A DNA stretch of 59,657 bases from Acidobacteriota bacterium (GTDB taxonomy: Bacteria > Acidobacteriota > Terriglobia > UBA7540), in assembly GCA_003225365.1 (NCBI GenBank), contig QHZN01000055.1, positions 1 through 59,657 on the forward strand. Reading direction: 5' to 3'. The notes beneath the pieces were generated by a model that did not search any database, was not told the origin of the DNA, and saw only the letters and a list, made by a program, of their open reading frames with translations. Both the position numbers and the translations under genes were made by a program. Position 1 is the stretch's first letter; each line of letters opens with the position of its first letter. Positions 7,625 through 15,896 of this stretch are shown piece by piece.

Positions 7625-9115
7625 GTGAGCGAAGAACGTCAAAAACTTGCGGTCTTCATTGATTTCGATAATATCCAGATCGGGGTCAAGGACACTCTGG
7701 GGAAGGAATTCGACGTCGCGGTCGTGCTCGAAGCGCTCAAAGAGCGCGGCGAGGTGGTGACCAAGGTCGCATACGGCGACTGGCATCGCGCCGGCGACCA
7801 GAGCCGCCAGATGACCCAGCACGCCGTCCACATGGTGCAGCGGAATCCCACCCCGCGCGGGGACAAAAACGGCGCCGATATCAACCTGGCGCTCGACGCG
7901 CTGGAGATGGCCTTCACCCGGCACCACATCAACACCTTCGCGATCGTGGGCGGCGACAGCGACTTTATCGCGCTGGTGGAAAAGCTGAAGCAATACGATA
8001 AGCGCGTATTGATTGTGGGCGGCCGCGCTTTTACCAGCGGCATTCTCCAGCGCAACTGCCACGAGTTCATTTCTTATGAGAACCTGCTCAAGGGAGACGG
8101 CCGGGCGGGCGCGAAGCGTGCCGCGCGCGGCAGAGGGCCTACCACCGCGGAGACTCGCGCGCTCGACGCGGCTTTGCCGAACCTTGAACGCGCGCTCAAA
8201 ATCCTGGCGGAACGCGAGGTTGCTCCGCAGATTGGGCTGCTCAAGAGCACGCTGCTTCAGCTCGACCCGACTTTCAGCGAGCGCGATTACGGCGCTGGTT
8301 CGTTTCTGGAGTTCCTTGAGAAGATGCAGAGGGCGGGGCTGGTGCGATTGGCGCGGACCGAACGGGGATTCCTTGTGGAATCGGGCATAGGCGAAGGTGA
8401 ACCGTCCATGACGCGCACCGAGGCAGAGGCCGTCGTCCCGGCACCGGAAGCCAATGCCGCGCTTCCAGCACCGCGGGCGGAGGCGGCGCCTGAAGCGGCG
8501 GCGCTCCCTTCGACTACGCTCAGGGCTGACAGCGACCGAAACTCCGGGCTTGAAAAGTTGCGCTCCGCTCTCGGCCGCGCCGTTAAGGGGCCGTCGCGCC
8601 CGCTCTATATGCGTCAAGTCGTCAAGGCGCTGCGCACCGAGGAAAAAGATTTTAAGGAGCAGAGTTACGGCTTTCGAAGCCTTCTGGATTTGCTCCATTT
8701 CGCGGAGCGGCAACGGGTACTGCGCCTGGAGCGCGATCGCCGCGGAGTGCTCAAGATCTTTCCAACCGTCCAGGCGGCTGGGGGACCCACACCGGCGGAG
8801 CCGGCCCCGAGTACGGAAGCAGCGGTTTTGCAGGTCCCGGACGACTTCTTGGAGATGATGGACCAAGGGGTTGTGGCCGAATCTCCGGAAGCGGGAGGGT
8901 TGGCCGCTGGGGAAACGATTGAGGAAGCCGCTGTCTTATCCCCGCCGCCGCCGGAGGTGGCGGCCAACGAAACCGGCCCGCCGGAAGCTGCGGCGGAGGT
9001 GAAGCCGCGCAGACCTCGCGCCAAAAGGGGCGCCCGCGGCGCTCATCGCAAAACTGGACCTAGGCGCAAATCAGGGACGCTGTCTTCGCCAAACGAGGGC
9101 GCCCCCTCGACCTGA
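7625..9115 (+). CDS. NYN-domain protein with two OST-HTH (LOTUS) modules
   Basis: About 496 residues from the GTG at 7625, which has GAGGCG just upstream. An ATG at 7574 gives 17 more residues, but they are encoded by the right end of a repeat. The NYN ribonuclease-like domain covers the first 145 residues: VFIDFDNIQ supplies the first acidic strand, KNGADINLALD and VGGDSDFIALV the further catalytic Asp residues. Two winged-helix OST-HTH modules follow (about 175-245 and 310-380). The C-terminal third is Pro/Glu/Ala-rich and ends in a basic tail KPRRPRAKRGARGAHRKTGP. Family members bind and probably cut RNA. Between the two LOTUS modules, ALPSTTLRADSDR is encoded by a copy of the CCTTCGACTACGCTCAGGG repeat. 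Confidence 0.85.
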   Translation: MSEERQKLAVFIDFDNIQIGVKDTLGKEFDVAVVLEALKERGEVVTKVAYGDWHRAGDQSRQMTQHAVHMVQRNPTPRGDKNGADINLALDALEMAFTRHHINTFAIVGGDSDFIALVEKLKQYDKRVLIVGGRAFTSGILQRNCHEFISYENLLKGDGRAGAKRAARGRGPTTAETRALDAALPNLERALKILAEREVAPQIGLLKSTLLQLDPTFSERDYGAGSFLEFLEKMQRAGLVRLARTERGFLVESGIGEGEPSMTRTEAEAVVPAPEANAALPAPRAEAAPEAAALPSTTLRADSDRNSGLEKLRSALGRAVKGPSRPLYMRQVVKALRTEEKDFKEQSYGFRSLLDLLHFAERQRVLRLERDRRGVLKIFPTVQAAGGPTPAEPAPSTEAAVLQVPDDFLEMMDQGVVAESPEAGGLAAGETIEEAAVLSPPPPEVAANETGPPEAAAEVKPRRPRAKRGARGAHRKTGPRRKSGTLSSPNEGAPST

Positions 9116-9136
9116 GCCGACTCATTCCCGCGCCTT

Positions 9137-10147
9137 TTATTTTCCTGCCGCGTAAGCCTGGTAGGCTTCCGCAACCTTTGCCTCGCTCGCATCGCCTTCG
9201 TGGATGAAGACCCGATAGCGGAGTGTGAGTTCGCCGCCCACCGGCACGGTGTAGCTTCCGTCTTGCTTCGGGTCATTCATGAAATCGTGTAAGCCGAAAG
9301 GATTGACGGCAAACAGGCCGTAGCCGCGCGCGTGCCAAGTGGTGGGGTGGCGGAGGTTCGAAGGATTGTCGAAGATGGCGATGCCGAGCTCCTTGCCCGC
9401 GACTTTTCCCGAATAGTCCACCCAGTTGGCTCGCTTGCCCCAGATCGCTTTCTCGCTTGCCTTCCCGTCGGAGTTGAGCATGCGTCCGTTTGGCTCTTCG
9501 AGCGCCTTCACTAAACGAATCGCAAACGCGCCTTCTTTGGTGTCACCAAACTTGACCGGAACACCCTTGTCGGCGCGGACCGTGACCTCGCAGTCTATGG
9601 TGCGCGAGGTCTCGTCGCCCCGGAAAGTGTAAGTCTGGGTTTCGCTGCCGAGGGCCTTTCCATCCGGGCCCACCAGATTGAAATCCGCGGAGAGGGTTCC
9701 GGAATTCGGGCCACCTTCGCTTTTCAAAAGCTTCGCGAAAACCGTCCGGCCTTTGGGAAGCTCTTCGCTCGAATAAACCTTCCCGTGGGCGGTCTGCTGG
9801 GCCCTGGTCGGCTCGGCTTCGCCCCAGAAGTCGATTCCGTTGATGTCGCCGTGGGCGAAGTACAGAGCACGGTGGTGAGGATGGTCGTGGCTTTCACCTG
9901 GAATACTTTTGACCATGGGCCACCCCCGAGTCAGAATGATTCCGTCCGCGCTGCGGAGAGGAGAAAGGTAGGGCTTGGGCGACTGCGGGCCGAAATAGTA
10001 AGTGCCGAATGGCTTCCCTGCTATCGAGACTTCGATCTGATGAGGCGAGCGCTTTAGCTCCACCTTTTCTTGCGCGCCGCACCACGCGGGCAGAAGAATT
10101 GTAGTGATCAAGAGTGAGTAGAGTGCGTGAATCCTCTTCGAACGCAT
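9137..10147 (-). CDS. Secreted DUF6807 (PmoA-like) protein
   Basis: About 336 residues from the ATG at 10147, preceded by GGAGGTAACGC. A longer frame upstream is not credible. The signal peptide is residues 1-25 (MRSKRIHALYSLLITTILLP, cleavage after WCGA). The body matches the 'PmoA family' of unknown function (DUF6807), with GESHDHPHHRALYFAHG near residue 95, FWGE, WVDYSG and a C-terminal HARGYGLFAVNPFG. The name comes from an old misassociation with methane oxygenase; the fold is a beta-sandwich related to sugar-binding proteins. It is common beside glycoside hydrolases and Gfo/Idh oxidoreductases, as here. No reaction is known to me. Confidence 0.8.
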   Translation of the reverse strand: MRSKRIHALYSLLITTILLPAWCGAQEKVELKRSPHQIEVSIAGKPFGTYYFGPQSPKPYLSPLRSADGIILTRGWPMVKSIPGESHDHPHHRALYFAHGDINGIDFWGEAEPTRAQQTAHGKVYSSEELPKGRTVFAKLLKSEGGPNSGTLSADFNLVGPDGKALGSETQTYTFRGDETSRTIDCEVTVRADKGVPVKFGDTKEGAFAIRLVKALEEPNGRMLNSDGKASEKAIWGKRANWVDYSGKVAGKELGIAIFDNPSNLRHPTTWHARGYGLFAVNPFGLHDFMNDPKQDGSYTVPVGGELTLRYRVFIHEGDASEAKVAEAYQAYAAGK

Positions 10148-10307
10148 TGCGTTACCTCCCAATGTCTCGCGCCCCAGGTGCGAGAAGCAGTTCTCAAGAA
10201 GGCGTCGAGCCGGTGCGGGCAACCGATTCCGTCCGCAACCGGCGCTCTGGCGGTTCGGAGTGTAGCCGAGGGCGAGCATGGCTCGCAAGGGCGCGAAAGA
10301 GCTTATA

Positions 10308-10374
10308 GCCTGCCCTCCCTTCGACTCCGCTCAGGGACAGTGAGCGAAGTCGAACTGTGAGCGAAGCGAAGGGT
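10308..10374. repeat. Repeat fragment: CCCTTCGACTCCGCTCAGGG module pair
   Basis: A 67-base stretch made of CCCTTCGACTCCGCTCAGGG followed by ACAGTGAGCGAAGTCGAACTG and GAGCGAAGCGAAGGG, the same block found inside MITE-like copies 1, 7 and 12 but in reverse orientation. The long terminal inverted repeats are absent, so it is a fragment. The rest of 10148-10488 holds only the divergent promoters of the flanking genes, and I see no other feature. Confidence 0.6.
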
Positions 10375-10488
10375 TCTCGTTTTCGCCGGCGAAAACTGTG
10401 GGAGAATAGCCGTCCGGGCATTTGGGGAATGGAGTGCGGAAGCCTTCCTGACGAATTCACTTCATCTTCTCCGCTGAAGGAGGACTTT

Positions 10489-11190
10489 GTGAAGCGACTG
10501 CCTGACATCTTGATTCTGATCCTGGTTTGCGGAACGCTTCGGGCGGCGGAGGGAGCCAAAGGAGCCGAGCGGCTCAAAAAGTCCGCCGAGATTATCGAGC
10601 AAGTCATGCAGACCCCTGAGAAGGGAATTCCTAAAGACCTGCTGAACAAAGCCGTTTGCGTCGGGGTCATCCCTTCGGAGAAAAAACTTGCCTTGGGAAT
10701 CGGAGGAAGTTACGGCCGGGGCTGCCTGGTCTGCCGGCGCGGGGGCACGGGAGCCTGGGGCGCTCCGTGGATGTTTTTGATCACCGGGCCAAGCCTCGGG
10801 TTCCAGATCGGCGGTCAGGCCACCGACTTCGTGCTGGTCGTGATGAACTCGAACGGCGCCCAGAAGCTCGTCGAAGGGAAAACCAAATTGGGTGCCGACG
10901 CCTCCGTGGCGGGCGGCCCGGTCGGGCGCACAGCCGAGGGTTCGACGGGCGTCCTCTTACAAACGGAGATCTTGACTTATTCTCGCTCGCGAGGACTCTT
11001 CGCCGGAATCTCGCTCGAAGGGCAGGTCATCAAAGACGATAGCGGCGCGAACCAAAATCTTTACGGCAAGAAGATCACGGCGAAGGACATCCTTTTCGGT
11101 GGCACCGGGGCTCCTGGAGCTGTGGCACCTCTCGACGCGGCCCTGGCGAAATATTCGCCGCGCGGGGGCCAGCCGTTCCCGAAAAAGTAG
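10489..11190 (+). CDS. Secreted SYLF-domain (Ysc84/DUF500) lipid-binding protein
   Basis: 233 residues from the GTG at 10489, which follows AAGGAGGA. Longer upstream starts lie in non-family sequence. The signal peptide runs to about residue 20 (RLPDILILILVCGTLRAAEG). The SYLF domain follows: RLKKSAEIIEQVM, KGIPKDLLNKAVCVGVIPS, GGSYGRGCLVCRR and the central GFQIGGQATDFVLVVMN. The last third contains SLEGQVIKDDSGANQNLYG, typical of this family. SYLF proteins bind phosphoinositides in eukaryotes; the bacterial role is unclear and probably envelope-associated. Confidence 0.85.
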   Translation: MKRLPDILILILVCGTLRAAEGAKGAERLKKSAEIIEQVMQTPEKGIPKDLLNKAVCVGVIPSEKKLALGIGGSYGRGCLVCRRGGTGAWGAPWMFLITGPSLGFQIGGQATDFVLVVMNSNGAQKLVEGKTKLGADASVAGGPVGRTAEGSTGVLLQTEILTYSRSRGLFAGISLEGQVIKDDSGANQNLYGKKITAKDILFGGTGAPGAVAPLDAALAKYSPRGGQPFPKK

Positions 11191-11313
11191 AAACTGGAGG
11201 TTTCTGGCCCGCCGAGGAGTCGAGCTTTGGGGGCAAGGCGGCGCTCGGACGATGCGGAACGATTCGCCGCGAACCCGCAGCGGCACTTCGCCGGCAAAGG
11301 GAGCCTACTCACC

Positions 11314-13767
11314 ATGCGATTGAAATTTCCGATTGTTCTTCTCACCGCCTTTGTCCTCAACCCGAGCACAGACCCGGCATGGGCGGCCGAAACGCCCTCG
11401 GCGGAACGGTTGTTGCTCCAGGACCATTGGTTCATTCAATCGTCCGGCAAGGTGGAGGAGGACGGGAAAACTCTCTCTAGCGGCGAATTCAAACCCGCTG
11501 GCTGGTACCCGGCCTCCGTGCCTTCGACTGTGCTGGCGGCGCTGGTCAACGACAAAGTCTATCCCGACCCCGATTACGGGATGAACCTGAGAAAGATTCC
11601 GGGCACCGAGTACCCTATCGGCGGGAACTTTTCTAACCTCCCGCAGCCCCTCTCCAGCCCCTTTCGGCGGCCCTGGTGGTACGTCACTCGCTTCCAAGTC
11701 CCCGGCGCCTTCCGTGGCAAGACCGTCTGGCTGCACTTTGACGGAATCAACTTCCGCGCCAACATCTGGCTGAACGGGCGAGAGATTGCCAACTCGAAAC
11801 AGATTGCCGGGTCATGGCGTGTCTACGAGCTCGATGTCACGACGGACATTTTGCCTGGAAGGGAAAACGCGCTGGCGGTGGAAGTGGAAGCTCCCAAAGA
11901 AAATGACCTCGCGATAACGTTCGTGGACTGGAATCCGCTTCCGCCGGACAAAGACATGGGCCTTTGGCGGGCGGTGTACCTCGCGACCAGCGGCCCAGTG
12001 GCTCTGAGGTATCCCGAGGTGATCACGCATTTTGATTTGCCCTCGCTCGACACGGCGCATTTAACGGTGCTGGCGGAACTGCGAAACGCCGCGAGCAAGC
12101 CCGCGGAGGGAAAGCTCCGGGGCCGTATCGGTCCCATCGAGTTTGGCGAGAGCGTCCAACTGGGCGCGGGAGAAACTCGAACTGTGAGATTCACTGCGGA
12201 GAAATTCCCGCAGCTCAATCTTTCTCACCCTCGCCTATGGTGGCCGGCCCAAGTCGGGCCGCAAAACCTTTATGCGTTGGAGATGGAATTTGAAAGCGGC
12301 GGCCAAGTCTCCGACCGTCAGACGATTCATTTCGGAGTCCGCGAGGTGACGTCAGAACTTTCGCCCCAGGGCTCTCGCCTCTTCAAAATCAACGGGAAAA
12401 ACATCCTGATCCGTGGCGGCGGCTACACGTTCGACATGCTGCTCCGCTCCTCGCCCGAAGTACAAGAGAACCACGTCCGATACCTTCGCGACCTGAACTT
12501 CAACGCCGTCCGGTTGGAGGGGAAGCTCGAGGACGACCACTTCTTCGATCTTTGCGACCGCTACGGAATTATGGTGTTGGCCGGCTGGTGCTGCTGCGAC
12601 CACTGGGAGAGATGGAAGCGCTGGAAAGACGAAGACTTCGCCATCGCGGCGGAATCGCTGAAAGACCAGGTCCGGCGGCTGCGCAGCCACGCCTGCCTGT
12701 TCGACTGGCTGAACGGCAGCGACAATCCGCCGCCGGAAAAAGTCGAACAAATGTACATCAAGGTCCTCAAGGACTACGACTGGCCCAACCCTTTTCAGTC
12801 CTCCGCGACGGCCAAGCCGACCACGGTCACCGGGAACTCGGGCGTGAAGATGACTGGGCCTTACGAATACATCGCTCCCTCTTACTGGCTCGAGGACAAA
12901 GAGCGCGGGGGCGCATACGGCTTCAACACCGAGACCAGCCCGGGGCCGGCCGTCCCGCCCGTCGCGAGCCTTCGCAAATTCATTCCGGCAGACCATCTCT
13001 GGCCGATCGACGAGTATTGGAATTACCACACCGGCGGCGGGGAGTTCAGCAATGTGAAAGTCTTCAGGGAGGCTCTCGAGGCGCGCTACGGCAAAGCCAC
13101 CGGTGTCGAGGACTTCACCGAAAAGTCCCAGGTGATGACCTACGAAGGCGAGCGCGCCATGTTCGAAGCCTATGGGCGGAACAAGTACGTTTCGACCGGC
13201 GTGATTCAATGGATGCTGAACAACGCTTGGCCCTCGCTGATCTGGCACCTTGCGGATGTTGACGCCGCCCCGGACAGCAGCACGAAACTCTTTGCCATTC
13301 CCGATTTGTCCGATTTGACGCCGACTTATTTCTTGAGGCTCGAGCTGAAGGATTCCGCGGGCAAAACCGTGAGCCGAAATTTCTACTGGCTTTCGACCAA
13401 GCCCGACGTGCTCGACTGGGCGAAATCCAAATGGTATGTCACGCCCACCAAATCATTCTCTGACATGACGGGGCTGGGCGGGCTGCCCAAAGTCAAACTC
13501 GGCTTCTCCGGCCGCTTCGAGCGGAAAGGGGACGAGGGGTTGACCGCGGCGACGATTGAGAATCCCTCCTCAAGCCTCGCTTTCTTCGTCCACCTCCAAG
13601 TGACCAAACACGACGGCGAGGAAGTCCTGCCGGTCCTCTGGGAGGACAACTATTTTCCTCTCTTCCCGCAAGAAAAGCGGGAAATCACGGCTCGTTATTT
13701 CATGCGGGATGCGGGGAACGCCGCCCCGGCCGTGCACGTCGACGGCTGGAACGTCATGCCCGAGTGA
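11314..13767 (+). CDS. Secreted GH2 exo-beta-D-glucosaminidase-like hydrolase
   Basis: 817 residues from the ATG at 11314 with a signal peptide (residues 1-26). Order: sugar-binding jelly roll (LLLQDHWFIQSS... WLHFDGINFRANIWLNG), two immunoglobulin-like domains, TIM barrel (ILIRGGGYTFDML... LNFNAVRLEGK), then beta domains. The acid/base position is WLNGSD with Asp near residue 470 instead of the Asn-Glu of most GH2 enzymes, and FNTETSPG gives a nucleophile Glu near 540. Asp plus Glu at these places is the pattern described for CsxA-type exo-beta-D-glucosaminidases that act on chitosan oligosaccharides. Substrate is therefore inferred from catalytic residues and needs assay. It follows the SYLF gene by 120 bases. 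Confidence 0.85.
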   Translation: MRLKFPIVLLTAFVLNPSTDPAWAAETPSAERLLLQDHWFIQSSGKVEEDGKTLSSGEFKPAGWYPASVPSTVLAALVNDKVYPDPDYGMNLRKIPGTEYPIGGNFSNLPQPLSSPFRRPWWYVTRFQVPGAFRGKTVWLHFDGINFRANIWLNGREIANSKQIAGSWRVYELDVTTDILPGRENALAVEVEAPKENDLAITFVDWNPLPPDKDMGLWRAVYLATSGPVALRYPEVITHFDLPSLDTAHLTVLAELRNAASKPAEGKLRGRIGPIEFGESVQLGAGETRTVRFTAEKFPQLNLSHPRLWWPAQVGPQNLYALEMEFESGGQVSDRQTIHFGVREVTSELSPQGSRLFKINGKNILIRGGGYTFDMLLRSSPEVQENHVRYLRDLNFNAVRLEGKLEDDHFFDLCDRYGIMVLAGWCCCDHWERWKRWKDEDFAIAAESLKDQVRRLRSHACLFDWLNGSDNPPPEKVEQMYIKVLKDYDWPNPFQSSATAKPTTVTGNSGVKMTGPYEYIAPSYWLEDKERGGAYGFNTETSPGPAVPPVASLRKFIPADHLWPIDEYWNYHTGGGEFSNVKVFREALEARYGKATGVEDFTEKSQVMTYEGERAMFEAYGRNKYVSTGVIQWMLNNAWPSLIWHLADVDAAPDSSTKLFAIPDLSDLTPTYFLRLELKDSAGKTVSRNFYWLSTKPDVLDWAKSKWYVTPTKSFSDMTGLGGLPKVKLGFSGRFERKGDEGLTAATIENPSSSLAFFVHLQVTKHDGEEVLPVLWEDNYFPLFPQEKREITARYFMRDAGNAAPAVHVDGWNVMPE

Positions 13768-13790
13768 AAGTGGCCCGGGGCACGGGAGGG

Positions 13791-13816
13791 TGGAAGACGA
13801 CGGTCTGCGCCAGCCC
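13791..13816. repeat. Direct repeat (left copy) flanking the DUF433/DUF5615 pair
   Basis: TGGAAGACGACGGTCTGCGC followed by CAGCCC. A copy differing at one base lies at 14500-14525 in the same orientation, and the two enclose the toxin-antitoxin-like genes. The TCTGCGCCAG core also appears as part of hairpins elsewhere in the window. Confidence 0.75.
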
Positions 13817-13835
13817 GCTAGCCGAGTGACCTGGG

Positions 13836-14186
13836 CTACCCGCTCCTTCGCGGCTTCGGCGGGAGCGGCATTTCGATGAAGTCATACCCTCCTGGTGTTG
13901 CTTGATCGACTCGGACCGCTATCGCCGCGCTATGCTGCTCGACTACCGGCCAGACGTTCGAGCCGAGGACGACCAAAGCGAGTTTTCGGCCTGCCAGGTT
14001 TTGCTGATACCGGATGTTTTGGTCGGACGTAACCAGCACGTCGAATCCGGCTTGCTCCGCCATCTTCAAGAGCTCGCCGTTTTCGAGTTGATCGGGCCAC
14101 TGCATTTCAACGAGAGTTTGAACCTGATGCTTCGGCAGGAAGCGGCGCACACCGACCGGGACATTTTTATCGAGCAGGATGCGCAA
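13836..14186 (-). CDS. DUF5615 PIN-like protein (probable toxin)
   Basis: 116 residues beginning MRILLDKNVPVGVRRFLPKH, with the early Asp of a PIN-like (DUF5615) fold. Further acidic positions lie in DVLVTSDQNIRYQQN. The family pairs with DUF433 proteins in what are thought to be toxin-antitoxin modules, with the DUF5615 partner as a Mut7-C/PIN-type RNase. The gene starts within the 3' end of the DUF433 gene (20-base overlap), so the two are co-translated. No biochemical proof of toxicity is known to me. Confidence 0.8.
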   Translation of the reverse strand: MRILLDKNVPVGVRRFLPKHQVQTLVEMQWPDQLENGELLKMAEQAGFDVLVTSDQNIRYQQNLAGRKLALVVLGSNVWPVVEQHSAAIAVRVDQATPGGYDFIEMPLPPKPRRSG

Positions 14187-14406
14187 GGCGGTGGCTCTTG
14201 GCGTAAGTCAAAATCGCCTTGACTTGTTCGGGCGCGATTTCAAATTGTTCGGCGATTTCAGCGGCGCTCAGGCCATAGTCGAAGTTATCCACAATGGCGT
14301 TGACCGGCATCCGCGTACCGCGCAGCACGGGAGAGCCGCTTTGCACTCCCGGCTTGACTTCGACGAGCGGGCATTCCGACCAGTCGATTGTTTCCATGTT
14401 CACCAT
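14167..14406 (-). CDS. DUF433 antitoxin-like protein
   Basis: 79 residues from the ATG at 14406, which has GAGGCG six bases upstream; a second in-frame ATG lies at 14397. It contains GSPVLRGTRMPVNAIVDNFD and GLSAAEIAEQFEIAPEQVKA, the two-part helix-turn-helix signature of DUF433. It is first in a two-gene operon with the DUF5615 gene, as is usual for this pair, and probably represses the operon. Confidence 0.85.
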   Translation of the reverse strand: MVNMETIDWSECPLVEVKPGVQSGSPVLRGTRMPVNAIVDNFDYGLSAAEIAEQFEIAPEQVKAILTYAKSHRLAHPAR

Positions 14407-14499
14407 AGAGTCGCCTCGGACACTATTCTTACCTCGAACCTGCATTGTAACGCGTGCGCGTACCTGCTTCAAACGGGTCCCTTGGGAAACCGCAGAGCG

Positions 14500-14525
14500 T
14501 GGAAGACGACGCTCTGCGCCAGCCC
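14500..14525. repeat. Direct repeat (right copy) flanking the DUF433/DUF5615 pair
   Basis: TGGAAGACGACGCTCTGCGC followed by CAGCCC, 25 of 26 bases identical to 13791-13816 and in the same orientation, just upstream of the operon. Confidence 0.75.
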
Positions 14526-14558
14526 CCGATGGACGCACGATTTTCTCGGGAGAAGATC

Positions 14559-14663
14559 ATGACTAAAAGGCATCACACGAAGTTCATTCATGAGGGACGA
14601 TACGCTGCGGAGGTCGAGGTTGAGTGGATTGAATCCGCGGGTGGCGCAGACATCGGTTTGTGA
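14559..14663 (+). pseudogene. Truncated small protein (MTKRHHTKFIHEG family)
   Basis: A 34-residue frame. The first 25 residues, MTKRHHTKFIHEGRYAAEVE then VEWIES, resemble the start of a small conserved protein of about 70 residues that often accompanies mRNA-interferase or HicA-like genes. The expected C-terminal half is missing. The last residues AGGADIGL and the stop codon are encoded by the hairpin at 14645-14671. I read this as a remnant cut by the hairpin repeat. The family recall is from memory and moderately certain. Confidence 0.45.
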
Positions 14664-14671
14664 TGTCTGCG
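14645..14671. repeat. Perfect 10-bp hairpin of the CGCAGAC family
   Basis: The arms CGCAGACATC and GATGTCTGCG are separated by seven bases. It shares the CGCAGAC/GTCTGCG core with the direct repeats at 13791 and 14500 and the hairpin at 26473. It ends the reading frame of the small protein above. It could also act as a transcription terminator stem, but there is no T-run. Confidence 0.55.
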
Positions 14672-14727
14672 ATCCCGCTGATTGAGAGAAGCCTTCGGTA
14701 AGGGCGCGAGGGCGATGCCGGCCCGCT

Positions 14728-15708
14728 CTACTTCATCTCTCCGGCGTAAATCTTCATCACCGTTTGGAGGAAGCGCAGGGCGTGCTCTTTCGGCCGCTGG
14801 AAGGAGTTGCGGCCGATGATGGAGCCGAACCCGCCGCCGTCGCGGATGGCGCGGGCTTCGTCGAAGACCGCCTCGTCGTCTTCCTTTTTGGCCCCGCCGG
14901 AGAAGATCACAATCCTGGTGCCGTTGAAGGCGCTCTGAACGACGTGCCGGACGCGGCTGGTCAGCGTGTCAACGGGGACAGCGGCTTTGGTGTAAGCCTT
15001 CTGAGCTTCCGCCTGCTCGATGTGGGCGGTGGGCAGCTTGACCTTGATGACATGCGCGCCGAGCTGGGCGGCGATATGCGCGGCGTAGGCGACCACATCA
15101 ATCGCCGTTTCTCCTTCTTTCGACATTGAGGAGCCGCGCGGATACGACCACACGACGACCGCCAGGCCCGCGCGCTTGGCCTCTTCGCCGAGGGCGCGAA
15201 TCTGCTCGTACATCTGGCGGGAGTGCGATGAGCCGGGATAAATGGTGAACCCGATGGCCACGCAACCGAGGCGCATGGCGTCCTGGACGCTTCCCGTCAC
15301 GGCCGACAGCGGGTCCTTCTCGTCATGAAGAACGTCGTGGTTGTTGAGCTTCAAAATCAGAGGGATTTCGCCCGCGTGGCGCGCCGCCGCAGCCTCGAGA
15401 AACCCCAGCGGGGCGGCGTAGGCGTTGCAGCCCGCCGCGAGCGCCAGCTCGAAGTGGTAATTCGGGTCGTAGCCGGCGGGGTTCGAGGCGAAGCTGCGCG
15501 CCGGGCCGTGCTCGAAGCCCTGGTCCACGGGGAGGATGACGAGCTTGCCGGTGCCGGTGAGGCGGCCGTGGTTCAACAGGCGCGCCAGGTTGGTTTTGGT
15601 GCCTGGGTTGTCGCTCTCGTACCAGCTCAGAATTTCCTTCACGCGGTCCGTATTCCTTGGCGCGGTCGCGGCGACGGCCGCTCCGGTTACCGCTTCCATG
15701 ACTGCCAT
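14728..15708 (-). CDS. fbaB: Class I fructose-bisphosphate aldolase (FbaB/DhnA type)
   Basis: 326 residues from the ATG at 15708, which has GGAGG six bases upstream. It converts fructose 1,6-bisphosphate to glyceraldehyde 3-phosphate and dihydroxyacetone phosphate in glycolysis/gluconeogenesis. Family features: ILPVDQGFEHGPARSF near residue 60, LKLNNHDVL, the Schiff-base strand HVIKVKLP near residue 225, and the phosphate-binding IFSGGAKK and GGGFGSIIGRNSFQR at the C-terminus. It is full length for the archaeal-type class I aldolases. It is a stand-alone gene convergent with nothing and divergent from the TPR gene. Confidence 0.92.
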   Translation of the reverse strand: MAVMEAVTGAAVAATAPRNTDRVKEILSWYESDNPGTKTNLARLLNHGRLTGTGKLVILPVDQGFEHGPARSFASNPAGYDPNYHFELALAAGCNAYAAPLGFLEAAAARHAGEIPLILKLNNHDVLHDEKDPLSAVTGSVQDAMRLGCVAIGFTIYPGSSHSRQMYEQIRALGEEAKRAGLAVVVWSYPRGSSMSKEGETAIDVVAYAAHIAAQLGAHVIKVKLPTAHIEQAEAQKAYTKAAVPVDTLTSRVRHVVQSAFNGTRIVIFSGGAKKEDDEAVFDEARAIRDGGGFGSIIGRNSFQRPKEHALRFLQTVMKIYAGEMK

Positions 15709-15896
15709 AAATAGCCTCCGGCTCAGTTGAGCGTGACTAATAAGGTTAACTCCCTTGCGGCGTTTCGCGCAAGTCGGATGCGGCCCTGCGACGCGCCACA
15801 TTCCTCAGGATTTCGTGTGCTGCGCATGGGCAAAACTCGCCTAGAATAGCGTGGGGCCTCGCTCGGACCTTTAAGTTCTCGTTTGAGGCTCATCGA

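Noticed and set aside
7478..8866. 462-residue minus-strand frame opposite the NYN gene
   Set aside because: Antisense to a clear NYN-LOTUS gene; composition rich in Arg/His/Leu typical of shadows.
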